Below are positions 32,999 through 41,970 of a DNA stretch of 48,146 bases, piece by piece. Source of the stretch: Propionibacterium acidifaciens DSM 21887 (GTDB taxonomy: Bacteria > Actinomycetota > Actinomycetes > Propionibacteriales > Propionibacteriaceae); contig NZ_AUFR01000022.1 in the NCBI RefSeq assembly GCF_000426605.1, forward strand, positions 1-48,146, given 5' to 3'. The notes beneath the pieces are model-generated. The model searched no databases and was not told the DNA's origin. It saw only the letters and a list, made by a program, of their open reading frames with translations. Numbering within the stretch: position 1 is the first letter of the stretch; the number at the start of each line of letters is the position of its first letter. Made by a program: the position numbers and the translations under genes.

Positions 32999-33937
32999 TC
33001 AGCCGCGCGACCGGCTCACCTCGTACAGCGCGATCGCCGCCGCGACCGAGGCGTTGAGGCTCTCGACCAAGTCGGTGACAGGCACCGCCACGAGCACGTC
33101 GCAGTGCTCCCGGGCGAGTCGCGACAGGCCCTGCCCCTCGGAGCCGACGACGAGGGCCAGCGGGCCGTCCGCGCCCGGCACGCCGGCCACGTCGGTGTCG
33201 CCCTCGCCGGCCAGGCCCGCCACGGTGAAGCCCGCGTCGGCCATCTGCCCGAGGGCCCGGTTGAGGTTCTTCACCCGGACGACCGGGATGCGCGCGGCGG
33301 CGCCGGCCGAGGACTTCCAGCTCGCCGCGGTCATCGCGGCGCTGCGACGCTCGGGGATGACGACCGCGTCGGCGCCGAAGGCGGCGGCCGAGCGGATGAT
33401 CGCACCGAGGTTGTGCGGGTCGGTGATGCCGTCGCAGGCCACGAGCAGGCCGTGGTCGTCGTCGCGGCCGAGCGCCGCGGCCATGACCTCCGCCAGGTCG
33501 GCGTACCCGAACTCCGGCAGCTGGACGGCCACGCCCTGATGGGCGGCCCCGCCGGTGAGCCGGTCGAGCTCGGCGCGCGGCACCTGGAGCATCGTGAGCG
33601 AGTGCCCGGCGGCGAACGCGAAGATCTCGCGCAGCCTGTCGTCGCGCTCGGAGCCCTCGGCCACGAAGGCGCGGCGCACCGGCAGCCCGGCCCGCAGCGC
33701 CTCGAGCACGGGGTTGCGGCCGACGACCCAGTCGGGGCCGGCGCCGCGTCCGGAACCGGTCCCGACTCCGGGGCCGCTCGCCCCGGCCCGCCTCCGGGGC
33801 CGGGCGGCGTCACGGGCCAGCCGCTCCTGCTTGGCCCTGCGGGCCTTGTGCCAGACGCGGTCCTCCGCCTTGGGCGTGGGCCCGCGGCCGGCCAGCCTGC
33901 GGCGGCCCTTGCCGCCGGATCCCTTGGTCGTCGCCAT
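32999..33937 (-). CDS. rlmB: 23S rRNA (guanosine-2'-O)-methyltransferase RlmB (SpoU family)
   Basis: 312 aa. Methylates the ribose of a guanosine in 23S rRNA using SAM (G2251 in E. coli). The basic N-terminal extension (about 65 residues, Arg/Lys/Gly) precedes GRNPVLEALRAG. SpoU motifs are CDGITDPHNLGAIIRSAAAFG, VVGSEGQGLSR, and PVTDLVESLNASVAAAIALYE. The ATG shares a base with the cysS stop (TGATG), giving the conserved actinobacterial cysS-rlmB pair. Confidence 0.93.
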   Translation of the reverse strand: MATTKGSGGKGRRRLAGRGPTPKAEDRVWHKARRAKQERLARDAARPRRRAGASGPGVGTGSGRGAGPDWVVGRNPVLEALRAGLPVRRAFVAEGSERDDRLREIFAFAAGHSLTMLQVPRAELDRLTGGAAHQGVAVQLPEFGYADLAEVMAAALGRDDDHGLLVACDGITDPHNLGAIIRSAAAFGADAVVIPERRSAAMTAASWKSSAGAAARIPVVRVKNLNRALGQMADAGFTVAGLAGEGDTDVAGVPGADGPLALVVGSEGQGLSRLAREHCDVLVAVPVTDLVESLNASVAAAIALYEVSRSRG

Positions 33938-35340
33938 CAGCGGCTCACGCTCCACCGCGGCCCGTCGGGCGTGTCCTCGATGCGCACGCCGACCCCGGCG
34001 AGCGCATCGCGGATCCGGTCGGCCGATGCGTAGTCCTTGCGGGCGCGGGCCTCGGCCCGCTGCTCCAGCACGAGCCGGACGAGCCCGTCCAGCACGGCCG
34101 GGTCGGCGCCGCCCGTCCCGGCCCACTCCGGGTCGTGCGGGTCGAGGCCGAGGACGTGGAGCATGGCGCGCACCCGGCGGAGCGCCTCCTCGGCCGCCCC
34201 CCGGTCCCCGGCGTCGAGGGCCCTGTTGCCCGCGGTGATCGTCTCGTGGAGGACGGCGAAGGCGCCCGGCGTGCCGAGGTCGTCGTCCATGGCCTCGACG
34301 AAGGCCGTGGGCAGGTCGTCGACGGCGAACGCGACGGGTCCCGCGGCGCCGGCGCGCGCGCAGAAGGCGTCGATGCGCTCGAGCTGGGCGGCGGCCTCGG
34401 CCAGCGATCCCTCGGAGTACTCGATGGTGGAGCGGTAGTGCGGCTGGGCCAGGTAGAGGCGCACGGCGCGCGGCGGGAAGCGCGTGGTGACCTCGGTGAC
34501 GATCGTGCCGTTGCCGAGCGACTTGCTCATCTTCTCGCCGGCCATCGTGACGAAGGCGTTGTGCATCCAGTAGCGGGCGAAGCCGTAGCCGGCGGCCCGG
34601 GACTGGGCCTGCTCGTTCTCGTGGTGCGGGAAGCGCAGGTCGAGGCCGCCGCCGTGGATGTCGAAGCTCTCGCCGAGGTACTTCAGGCTCATCGCGGAGC
34701 ACTCGAGGTGCCAGCCGGGCCGGCCGGTGCCCCACGGGCTGGGCCAGCCGGCGGTGGCCGGCTCCCCGGGCTTGGCGCCCTTCCACAGGGCGAAGTCGCG
34801 GCGGTCGTGCTTGCCGCGCCCGTCGGCAGATTCGTCGGAGGACATGTCCTCGGGGCGCTGGTGCGACAGGGAGCCGTACTCGGGCCAGCTGCGCACGTCG
34901 AAGTAGACGTCGCCGGAGCCGTCGTCGGCCGGATAGGCGTGGCCCCGGTCGATGAGGCGCCGGGTGAGCTCGATCATCTCGGTGATGTGGCCGGTGGCCC
35001 GGGGCTCGTAGCTGGGCGGGATGCAGCCGAGCGCGGAGTAGGCGCGGTGCAGCTCGAGCTCGACGGCGTAGGCCAGCTCGTACCACTCGAGGCCCGCCTC
35101 GGCGGCCCGGGCCCAGATCTTCTCGTTGATGTCGGTGATGTTGGCGACGACCCTCACCTCGTAGCCGCTCGCCGTGAACCAACGGCGCAGGACGTCGAAG
35201 ACGACCTCCTTGCGGATGTGCCCCAGGTGCGGTGAGCTCTGCACGGTGAGGCCGCAGTGGTAGATCGACACCCTGCCCTCCACGAGCGGGGTGAAGGGTA
35301 CGACGGCGCCGGTGGATTCGTCATAGACGTGGAAGGACAC
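33937..35340 (-). CDS. cysS: Cysteinyl-tRNA synthetase
   Basis: 467 aa class I synthetase. The signature HLGH is in [15 protein letters not shown] (about 28-42), with the first zinc Cys of CGLTV; the KMSKS loop is EKMSKSLGN at about 260-268. GTG 35340 is taken as start ([15 protein letters not shown] follows), the usual N-terminus. It does not show the features of MshC, so it is the tRNA synthetase. Confidence 0.94.
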   Translation of the reverse strand: MSFHVYDESTGAVVPFTPLVEGRVSIYHCGLTVQSSPHLGHIRKEVVFDVLRRWFTASGYEVRVVANITDINEKIWARAAEAGLEWYELAYAVELELHRAYSALGCIPPSYEPRATGHITEMIELTRRLIDRGHAYPADDGSGDVYFDVRSWPEYGSLSHQRPEDMSSDESADGRGKHDRRDFALWKGAKPGEPATAGWPSPWGTGRPGWHLECSAMSLKYLGESFDIHGGGLDLRFPHHENEQAQSRAAGYGFARYWMHNAFVTMAGEKMSKSLGNGTIVTEVTTRFPPRAVRLYLAQPHYRSTIEYSEGSLAEAAAQLERIDAFCARAGAAGPVAFAVDDLPTAFVEAMDDDLGTPGAFAVLHETITAGNRALDAGDRGAAEEALRRVRAMLHVLGLDPHDPEWAGTGGADPAVLDGLVRLVLEQRAEARARKDYASADRIRDALAGVGVRIEDTPDGPRWSVSR

Positions 35341-35394
35341 GCCGGCAGTCTACCGAGCGCCCGGGCTCCCCACGAGAGCCCCGGGCGGGGCGGG

Positions 35395-36189
35395 TCAGCC
35401 GTGCGTGCCGCTTTCGGCGGGGGCGGCGCCGTCGGGCAGGAGCACCTCGTAGGAGTGGCGGATGTGCTTCTCGACGAGCTCGGACGCCAGGTTCGCGTCG
35501 TGCGCCCGGACGGCCTCGAGGATCGCGCGGTGCTCCGCCACGAGCCCGGAGCGCACCTCGTCCCAGTCGTCCAGGCGCTCCTCGGCGCGGCGGATCGGCG
35601 CCGACAGCGTGTGCCGGATGGCCGCCGAGAGCATCGACAGCATGTGGTTGCCGCTCGCCTCGATGACGGCGATGTGGAAGGAGGTGTCGAGCTCGTTGAA
35701 CGAGTCGGGGTCGGTGCGGCGCTCCATCCGCTCCACGAGCAGCCCGGCGCGGCGCAGCGCCGCGTTCGGCCCGTGGTGGGCGGCCGCGACGGTCGCCGCC
35801 TTCTCGACGACGATGCGCGTCTCGGTGAGGTCCTCGACCGAGGTGATGTCCAGCGCCAGCTGGAGGCGCAGCATCCGGCCGAGCGCGTCGCCGGGGGTCG
35901 CGCGGATCCGGGTGCCGTTGCCCGGGCCCGTGCCCGAGACGACGATGCCCTGGGCCTGCAGGACGCGGATGGCCTCGCGGACGGCGCCGCGGCCGACCGA
36001 CAGCCGCGCGGCGAGCTCCCGCTCGGGGGGCAGCTGCGTGCCGGCCACGTAGTTGCCGGCGAGGATCTCGGACTCGATGTGGTGCAGCGCCACGTCGAAG
36101 CCCGACATGCCCTTGGCCTGCATGATGGCGCAGTCGTGGCAGCGCTCGGGCCGGTCCAGCCCGACCCCCGCGTCGCGTGTCCTGGGCAT
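35395..36189 (-). CDS. GntR/FadR family regulator of lactate utilisation (LutR/LldR-like)
   Basis: 264 aa. GntR winged helix at about 35-100 (IESEILAGNYVAGTQLPPERELAARLSVGRGAVREAIRVLQAQGIV), then an FCD domain with metal-type histidines (DTSFHIAVIEASGN, EHRAIL, EKHIRHSYEVL). A Cys/His pair at the start (RCHDC, 17-21) is unusual. Divergent from lctP-lutABC and probably its repressor, relieved by lactate; the operator at 36310-36326 supports this. Confidence 0.88.
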   Translation of the reverse strand: MPRTRDAGVGLDRPERCHDCAIMQAKGMSGFDVALHHIESEILAGNYVAGTQLPPERELAARLSVGRGAVREAIRVLQAQGIVVSGTGPGNGTRIRATPGDALGRMLRLQLALDITSVEDLTETRIVVEKAATVAAAHHGPNAALRRAGLLVERMERRTDPDSFNELDTSFHIAVIEASGNHMLSMLSAAIRHTLSAPIRRAEERLDDWDEVRSGLVAEHRAILEAVRAHDANLASELVEKHIRHSYEVLLPDGAAPAESGTHG

Positions 36190-36298
36190 GGGCCCATTGT
36201 GGCCGACGTGTCAAGACCGCGGACGGTGCCGCAGAGGCCTCCCCGGACGGCGCCGGGCCGCGGCGGTCCCGGAGCCCTTCCTTGTCAGAGTGAGCTTC

Positions 36299-36328
36299 TT
36301 GACCCCGATAATTGGTAGGACCTATTGT
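36299..36328 (+). promoter_or_regulatory. lctP-lutABC promoter with FadR/LldR-type operator
   Basis: TTGACC (36299-36304), 18 bp, TATTGT (36323-36328). The 17-bp palindrome AATTGGTAGGACCTATT (36310-36326), with the GGT-N3-ACC core of FadR-family sites, covers the spacer and -10, as expected for repression. Confidence 0.75.
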
Positions 36329-36404
36329 CGTCCCAGAATGGTGGCCGTCTCGCCGGAGAGGCATTCATCACTCATCGTCCCAGAACATCGAACGGGGGGT
36401 TCTC

Positions 36405-38087
36405 GTGGTACTGCTCGAAGCGTTCACGCCCAGCACCAACCCACTTGGCCACCAGTGGGCTTCCGCCCTCGTGGCTCTCATTCCGATCGCCTGCATGCTC
36501 ATCACCCTCGGCGCACTGCGCTGGAAGGCGCACTGGGCCGGCCTCGCCTCATGGGCGCTGGCCCTCGTCGTGGCCATCACCGCGTACCACATGCCCGTCA
36601 CCATGGCCGTCTCGTCCAGCGTCGAGGGCTTCCTGTACGGCCTCTTCCCGATCGGCTGGATCCTGCTGGCCGCCATCTGGATGTACCAGGTCACCGTCAT
36701 CTCGGGTCGCTTCGACGACCTGCGGCGCACCTTCTTCCTCATCTCCGACGACCCGCGCGTCCTGGGCATCCTCATCGCCTTCTGCTTCGGCGGTCTCCTC
36801 GAGGCCCTCGCCGGCTTCGGCGCCCCCGTCGCCATCGCGGCGGCCATGCTCATCGCCGTGGGCTTCGGCAAGCTGCGCGCCGCGGTCACCGCGCTCGTCG
36901 CCAACACCGTCCCCGTCGCCTTCGGCGCCGTGGGCCTGCCCGTCCTCATGGCCGCCCGCACCGGCGGCCTCGAGGTCTCCCAGGTCGCCCCGGTGACCGC
37001 CCGCATCTGCGCCATCCTCTGCCTCGTCGTGCCCTTCCTCATGCTCGGCATCATGGACGGCAGGCAGGGCATCAAGCAGTGCTGGCCCTTCGGCCTGTTC
37101 GTCGGCTTCATCTTCGGCGCCGTCAAGTGGATCGTCGCCGGCACCGGCCTGTACAACCTCACCGAGATCTTCGCCGCCGTCATCTCCGTCGGCCTGGCCA
37201 TGGTCTTCCTGCGCTTCTGGAAGCCCAGGGGCGGAGCCGAGGCCGCGGAGCGCATCGGCATCCCGATGGACCCCTCCCTCGAGACCGGGCCCGCCGGCAG
37301 GACCGAGGAGGGCGGCGACAAGCTCACCGCCGGCCGCATCGTCATGGCCCTCGTGCCCTACATCCTCGTCATCGTCATCTTCGGCATCGCCGCCGTCCCC
37401 TCGGTCCAGGCGCTGCTCAAGAAGGCCGACGTCAAGATGGCCTGGCCGGGTCTGAGCGAGCTGCTGAGCACCACCGGGAAGGCGAGCGCCCACCAGAGCT
37501 ACACGTGGCCGTGGCTGAGCACGCCGGGCTTCCTGCTGCTCATCGTCGCCCTCCTCGTGGGCATCATCTACAGGGTCTCCATCCGGGACCTGTTCGGCGA
37601 GCTGCTCGTCAACCTCAAGAAGATGAAGTTCTCGCTCATCACCATCGGCTTGGTCGTCGCCCTCGCCTACGTCATGGGCGACTCCGGCCAGACGATGGCC
37701 CTCGGCCTGTTCATCGCCGGCGCCGGCGCCGTCTACCCGTTCCTCGCCCCGATCCTCGGCTGGATCGGCACCTACGTGACCGGCTCGGACACCTCGGCGA
37801 ACATCCTGTTCTCCGGCCTGCAGTCGGGCATCGGTGAGCAGATCGGCGATCCCGCCAACCTCGAGGCCATGCGCTCCCTGCTCGTCGGCTCCGGTGCCGC
37901 CGGCGGTGTCGTCGGCAAGATGATCTCGCCCCAGTCCCTGACCGTCGCGGCCACCGCCATCGGCCTGGCCGGCGGCGAGTCCACGATTCTCCGCAAGGTG
38001 TTCAAGTACTCGATCGTCCTCATCGTGTTCATGTGCATCATCGCCGGCCTCATGTCGACCCCGGTCCTCGGCTGGCTGCTCCCCTGA
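36405..38087 (+). CDS. lctP: L-lactate permease (LctP family)
   Basis: 560 aa with about 13 hydrophobic helices. Family blocks: LLEAFTPSTNPLGHQWASALVALIPI at the start, FCFGGLLEALAGFGAPVAIAAAML, and near the end SGADTSANILF-like GSDTSANILFSGLQ and GKMISPQSLTVA. Imports L-lactate with protons. GTG 36405 is chosen since homologues start a few residues before LLEAF and a G-rich RBS lies upstream. First gene of the lactate operon. Confidence 0.92.
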   Translation: MVLLEAFTPSTNPLGHQWASALVALIPIACMLITLGALRWKAHWAGLASWALALVVAITAYHMPVTMAVSSSVEGFLYGLFPIGWILLAAIWMYQVTVISGRFDDLRRTFFLISDDPRVLGILIAFCFGGLLEALAGFGAPVAIAAAMLIAVGFGKLRAAVTALVANTVPVAFGAVGLPVLMAARTGGLEVSQVAPVTARICAILCLVVPFLMLGIMDGRQGIKQCWPFGLFVGFIFGAVKWIVAGTGLYNLTEIFAAVISVGLAMVFLRFWKPRGGAEAAERIGIPMDPSLETGPAGRTEEGGDKLTAGRIVMALVPYILVIVIFGIAAVPSVQALLKKADVKMAWPGLSELLSTTGKASAHQSYTWPWLSTPGFLLLIVALLVGIIYRVSIRDLFGELLVNLKKMKFSLITIGLVVALAYVMGDSGQTMALGLFIAGAGAVYPFLAPILGWIGTYVTGSDTSANILFSGLQSGIGEQIGDPANLEAMRSLLVGSGAAGGVVGKMISPQSLTVAATAIGLAGGESTILRKVFKYSIVLIVFMCIIAGLMSTPVLGWLLP

Positions 38088-38127
38088 AACCGATTCCTCG
38101 CCCATCATCGTCAACGGAGGTTCTTCC

Positions 38128-38922
38128 ATGACCACCACCACCTCGCCCGGCACCCGGGCCGGTGCACCGGGTCTTCCCGGCGCCGGTCTGGACGTCGCGG
38201 TGTTCATCACGTGCATCAACGACATCCTGTTCCCGCAGACCGGCATCGCCATGACGAAGCTGCTGGAGCGGTTGGGCTGCAGGGTCCACTTCCCCAGGGA
38301 GCAGACCTGCTGCGCGCAGATCACCACGAACACCGGCTACTTCACGGAGTCGATGGACATGGTGGAGTCGTACGTGAAGGCCTTCAGCGACTACGACTAC
38401 GTCGTCGCCCCGTCGGGCTCCTGCATCGCCGCCGTGCGCGACCAGCACCCCATGCTGGCCGAGCACGCCGGCGACCAGGGCCTGATGCGCGACGTCGAGC
38501 ACACGAGCAGCATCTCGCTGGACATCAGCGAGTTCCTCGTCGACGTGCTCGGCGTCACCGACGTGGGCGCCTACTTCCCGCACCTGGTCACCCTCCATCC
38601 GAGCTGCCACGGCATGCGCCTGCTCAAGCTGGGCGACCGCCCCTACCGCCTGCTCGAGAACGTGCGGGGCATGACGACCGTCGACCTGCCCGCCGCGGAG
38701 CAGTGCTGCGGCTTCGGCGGCACCTTCTGCGTGAAGAACCCCGACATGAGCTCCACGATGGCGGCCGACAAGGCCCGCCACATCCGCGAGACCGGCGCCG
38801 AGTACGTCGTGGGCTGGGACAACTCCTGCCTGCTCAACATCGGCGGCGTCCTCTCCCGGCAGAACGCCGGCGTCAAGACCATCCACCTCGTCGAGGTCCT
38901 GGCCAACACCGAGGAGGACTGA
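38128..38922 (+). CDS. lutA: L-lactate utilisation protein LutA, Fe-S subunit
   Basis: 264 aa. Cysteine-rich CCG domains: EQTCCAQ, GSC at about 98, LHPSCHG and EQCCGFGGTFCVK, plus a Cys in WDNSC. With LutB and LutC it oxidises L-lactate to pyruvate. A 20-residue Thr/Gly/Pro-rich N-terminus precedes the family core. GGAGG lies upstream of ATG 38128. Confidence 0.93.
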   Translation: MTTTTSPGTRAGAPGLPGAGLDVAVFITCINDILFPQTGIAMTKLLERLGCRVHFPREQTCCAQITTNTGYFTESMDMVESYVKAFSDYDYVVAPSGSCIAAVRDQHPMLAEHAGDQGLMRDVEHTSSISLDISEFLVDVLGVTDVGAYFPHLVTLHPSCHGMRLLKLGDRPYRLLENVRGMTTVDLPAAEQCCGFGGTFCVKNPDMSSTMAADKARHIRETGAEYVVGWDNSCLLNIGGVLSRQNAGVKTIHLVEVLANTEED

Positions 38923-38927
38923 GTGCC

Positions 38928-40460
38928 ATGACCACCGAACTGCGTCGCATCACCGAGGGCAACTACGGCGTCGCCCGCCTGACTCCCGCCCCTGAGCACG
39001 GCGGCACCTTCCTGGGCCAGCCGAAGTTCACCAAGGCCGTCAAGAAGGAGCTCAAGCTCGTCGTCCAGCGCAAGAACATGCGCAACGCCACGACGACCAT
39101 CCGCAACAAGCGCGCCCTGCGCGTGTCCGAGACCCCCGACTGGGAGGACATCCGCGAGGCCGCCTACGAGGTGAAGAACCGCGTCGGCCGTCACCTCGAC
39201 CACTACCTGGAGGAGGCCGAGAAGTCCCTCACCGCGCACGGCGTCCAGGTGCACTGGGCCCGCGACGCCGACGAGGCCAACCGCATCGTCGGCGACATCG
39301 CCAAGGCCAAGGGCGTCGAGGAGGTCGTGAAGATCAAGTCGATCACCACCCAGGAGACCGACCTGAACGAGTACCTCGAGGAGCAGGGCATCGCGGCCTG
39401 GGAGACCGACCTGGCCGAGCTCATCGTCCAGCTCGGCCACGACCGCCCCAGCCACATCGTCGTACCGGGCATCCACCGCAATCGCGCCGAGGTCCGCGAG
39501 ATCTTCCTGCGCGAGATGAAGAACTACGGCCGCCCGTGCCCCGAGGATGTCACGTCCAATCCGCCCGAGCTGGCCAACGCGGCCCGCCTGCACCTGCGCG
39601 AGAAGTTCCTGCGCGCCAGGGTCGCCGTCTCGGGCGCCAACTTCGTCCTCGCCGACACCGGCTCGCTCGTCATCGTCGAGTCCGAGGGCAACGGCCGCAT
39701 GTGCCTGACCCTGCCCGACACGCTCATCTCCCTCGTCGGCATCGAGAAGGTCCTGCCGAGCTACGACGACCTCGAGATCTTCCTCAAGCTGCTGCCGCGC
39801 TCGGCCACCGGTGAGCGCATGAACCCGTACAACTCCGTGTGGAGCGGCGTCACCCCGAACGACGGTCCGCAGGAGCAGCACGTGATCTTCATGGACAACG
39901 GCCGCACGAACGTGCTGGCCGACCCCGTCGGCCGCGAGGTGCTGCGCTGCATCCGCTGCGCGTCGTGCATCAACGTCTGCCCGGTCTACGAGCGCGCCGG
40001 CGGTCATGCCTACGGCTCGGTCTACCCCGGCCCGATCGGTATCACGCTGACCCCGCAGCTGCGCGGCATCGACGATCCGGTCGACCGGACCATGCCCTAC
40101 GCGTGCTCGCTGTGCGGGGCGTGCAACGAGGTCTGCCCGGTCAAGATCCCCTTCACCGACATCATCGTCCACCTGCGCAACCGGGTCGCCGACGCGGAGC
40201 GCAAGGAGCTCTCGAAGGACGTCGATGTCAACGGCGAGAAGGTCATCATGAAGGCGGCCGCCTGGGTGCTCGGCGACTACAAGCACTGGGAGACGGTCAT
40301 GTACGCCTCCCGCTCCGCCAGCCGCGTCCTCGGCCCGCACAAGATCGGCCCGTTGCCGGTGCCGGTCGCCAACCGCTGGCTCGACTACCGCAACATCGAC
40401 CACATCCCAAGCCAGACGTTCCGCGACTGGTGGAAGGCCAACCGCGGAGAGGAGAAGTGA
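38928..40460 (+). CDS. lutB: L-lactate utilisation protein LutB, Fe-S and LUD domain
   Basis: 510 aa. An N-terminal LUD domain (about 70-300; NFVLADTGSLVIVESEGN) is followed by two 4Fe-4S motifs, CIRCASCINVCPVYE and CSLCGACNEVCPVK, and a C-terminal DUF3390-like tail. Electron-carrying subunit of the lactate oxidase complex. ATG 38928 lies 5 bp after the lutA stop. Confidence 0.95.
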   Translation: MTTELRRITEGNYGVARLTPAPEHGGTFLGQPKFTKAVKKELKLVVQRKNMRNATTTIRNKRALRVSETPDWEDIREAAYEVKNRVGRHLDHYLEEAEKSLTAHGVQVHWARDADEANRIVGDIAKAKGVEEVVKIKSITTQETDLNEYLEEQGIAAWETDLAELIVQLGHDRPSHIVVPGIHRNRAEVREIFLREMKNYGRPCPEDVTSNPPELANAARLHLREKFLRARVAVSGANFVLADTGSLVIVESEGNGRMCLTLPDTLISLVGIEKVLPSYDDLEIFLKLLPRSATGERMNPYNSVWSGVTPNDGPQEQHVIFMDNGRTNVLADPVGREVLRCIRCASCINVCPVYERAGGHAYGSVYPGPIGITLTPQLRGIDDPVDRTMPYACSLCGACNEVCPVKIPFTDIIVHLRNRVADAERKELSKDVDVNGEKVIMKAAAWVLGDYKHWETVMYASRSASRVLGPHKIGPLPVPVANRWLDYRNIDHIPSQTFRDWWKANRGEEK

Positions 40461-40462
40461 CC

Positions 40463-41125
40463 ATGGACGCCAAGCAGGAGATCCTCGCTCGCATCCGTCG
40501 GGCCACGGTGGACATCACCGAGAGGGACCCGGTCAAGGACCAGCCCGTCAACTGGACCTACGGCCTGGGCATCGAGATGGACGATGTCGTCGGCACCTTC
40601 GAGCAGAAGGTCATCGACTACTCGGCCACCGTCGTGCGCGCCAAGCCGGCCGCGGTGCCCGAGGCCGTCGTGACCGGCCTGAGGGCCACCGGCGCCAAGG
40701 AGTCGGTCGTCGTCCCGTCCGGGCTGGAGAAGTCCTGGCAGGACGCGATGACGGCGGCGGGCTTCGAGGTCCGCGTCGACGACCCGCAGCTGACGCACGG
40801 GACTCTCGACGGCACCGACGCGGTCGTCACCGCCGCGGCGTCCGGCATCGCCGACACCGGCACGATCGTGCTCGACCACACCGCCGACCAGGGCCGCCGC
40901 GCCCTGTCCCTGGTACCCGACCGCCACGTCTGCGTGATCAGGGCCTCGCAGGTGGTCTCCGACGTCCCCGAGTCGGTGCAGGACCTGCGCCCCTCGGTGG
41001 AAGCCGGCCACCCGCTGACCTTCATCTCCGGCGGCTCGGCCACCAGCGACATCGAGCTGTCCCGCGTGGACGGCGTCCACGGCCCCCGCACCCTCTACGT
41101 GGTGCTGGTCGAGGACCAGGGCTGA
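40463..41125 (+). CDS. lutC: L-lactate utilisation protein LutC, LUD domain
   Basis: 220 aa LUD-domain protein. Family signature AASGIADTGTIVLD and the end SDIELSRVDGVHGPRTLYVVLVE are clear. GGAGAGGAG precedes ATG 40463, 2 bp after the lutB stop. Completes lctP-lutABC, ended by a strong hairpin at 41146-41189. Confidence 0.94.
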   Translation: MDAKQEILARIRRATVDITERDPVKDQPVNWTYGLGIEMDDVVGTFEQKVIDYSATVVRAKPAAVPEAVVTGLRATGAKESVVVPSGLEKSWQDAMTAAGFEVRVDDPQLTHGTLDGTDAVVTAAASGIADTGTIVLDHTADQGRRALSLVPDRHVCVIRASQVVSDVPESVQDLRPSVEAGHPLTFISGGSATSDIELSRVDGVHGPRTLYVVLVEDQG

Positions 41126-41145
41126 GTCCCACCCGCCGACCGATC

Positions 41146-41189
41146 GACGCAGGCCGGGACCGCCCCGAGGGGCGGGCCCGGCCTGCGTC
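41146..41189 (+). terminator. Terminator hairpin after lutC
   Basis: Arms GACGCAGGCCGGG (41146-41158) and its exact complement (41177-41189), with a second inner stem CCGCCCC/GGGGCGG. TCTCGTC follows; no long T tract, as often in high-GC actinobacteria. Confidence 0.75.
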
Positions 41190-41214
41190 TCGTCCGGGGC
41201 CGCCGTCCGACGTG

Positions 41215-41241
41215 CGGGCCCGGCGGCGCCCGCCGGGCCCG
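41215..41241. other. 12-bp GC palindrome with 3-nt loop
   Basis: CGGGCCCGGCGG (41215-41226) and CCGCCGGGCCCG (41230-41241) form a near-perfect hairpin. It is followed by TAGGGT (about 41249), a possible -10 for the gene at 41312. Confidence 0.65.
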
Positions 41242-41311
41242 GCCCGGTTAGGGTGGTTGCCCGTCACCGCGGGCGGCGCGCCGTCCGCCCAGGAGCACGC
41301 CAGGAGGACCC

Positions 41312-41623
41312 ATGGCCGAGACGCGCAAGCACAACCCGCGCACCAGCAGCATCGGCGAGCGGGTCCGCGAGGCCATCGGCGGGGTGCCGCGCGTGAGCCC
41401 GCCGGAGCCCGTCGACACCGATGCCGCCGGCGACGACCCCTACGTCACCGCGCCCGAGCCCGCGGTCGACGAGGCGCCGCTCGTCGGGGCGGCGGCCGAC
41501 CCGCTGGGCGGCTACACGCTGCTGGCCGGCGACCAGCCGGGTCTCATCGCCGTCAGCGCCGACCAGCTCACCCGGATGAGGACGGTCATTCGCAGCGTCG
41601 GGGGACCGGGACGCGGAGGATGA
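41312..41623 (+). CDS. Small acidic hypothetical protein, probable frameshift near the 3' end
   Basis: 103 aa as read, with AGGAGG ahead of ATG 41312. The N-terminus is basic (MAETRKHNPRTSSIGERVREAIGG), the middle Asp/Glu/Pro/Ala-rich, and SVSADQLTRMR-type helix follows; no known domain. The frame ends GGPGRGG, but deletion of one G from the G5 run at 41600-41604 gives a tail DRDAEDELWDDEDDGPGAED ending at 41675, much more in keeping with the rest. So either a sequencing error or a truncated gene. Function unknown. Confidence 0.55.
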   Translation: MAETRKHNPRTSSIGERVREAIGGVPRVSPPEPVDTDAAGDDPYVTAPEPAVDEAPLVGAAADPLGGYTLLAGDQPGLIAVSADQLTRMRTVIRSVGGPGRGG

Positions 41624-41675
41624 GCTCTGGGACGACGAGGACGACGGGCCCGGCGCCGAGGACATCGAGCCCTGA

Positions 41676-41970
41676 GCCTCGCCCGGTCGGGCCCACGGAT
41701 TCCGCTGTTCGTGTCCGGGCCGGGCACTGCTGCGGCGTGAGGGGCGAGCGGCGCAAGGGCTGTGCGCGGCCACCGGGCCGTGCTCGACGTCGGAGAAGCC
41801 GGAACGCCCCACCGGAACAGCGTCATGCGGTACCGGCCCGCGAACATCGGACCGACCACGCGTCGCACGACATGCCGCGCCCGCCCGGCCCGCCGATCAA
41901 CGAACAGGTGCCCCCCGAGCAATCGGCCCGGGGCGCCCTGCCCTGCCGCGCGGTTGGAGGAACCGGCATG
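41676..41970. other. Region with no supported gene
   Basis: About 295 bp between the small acidic gene and the 3' end of the DUF4032 gene. Only Arg/Pro/Ala-rich shadow frames are open. An imperfect palindrome of the form GTG-N-CCGGGCCGG-N-CAC occurs near 41710-41726 and could end transcription. Confidence 0.4.

Noticed and set aside
41264-41812. Minus-strand gene opposite the small acidic gene
   Set aside because: Arg/Ser/Pro-rich shadow without RBS; the plus-strand gene has AGGAGG and biased composition.
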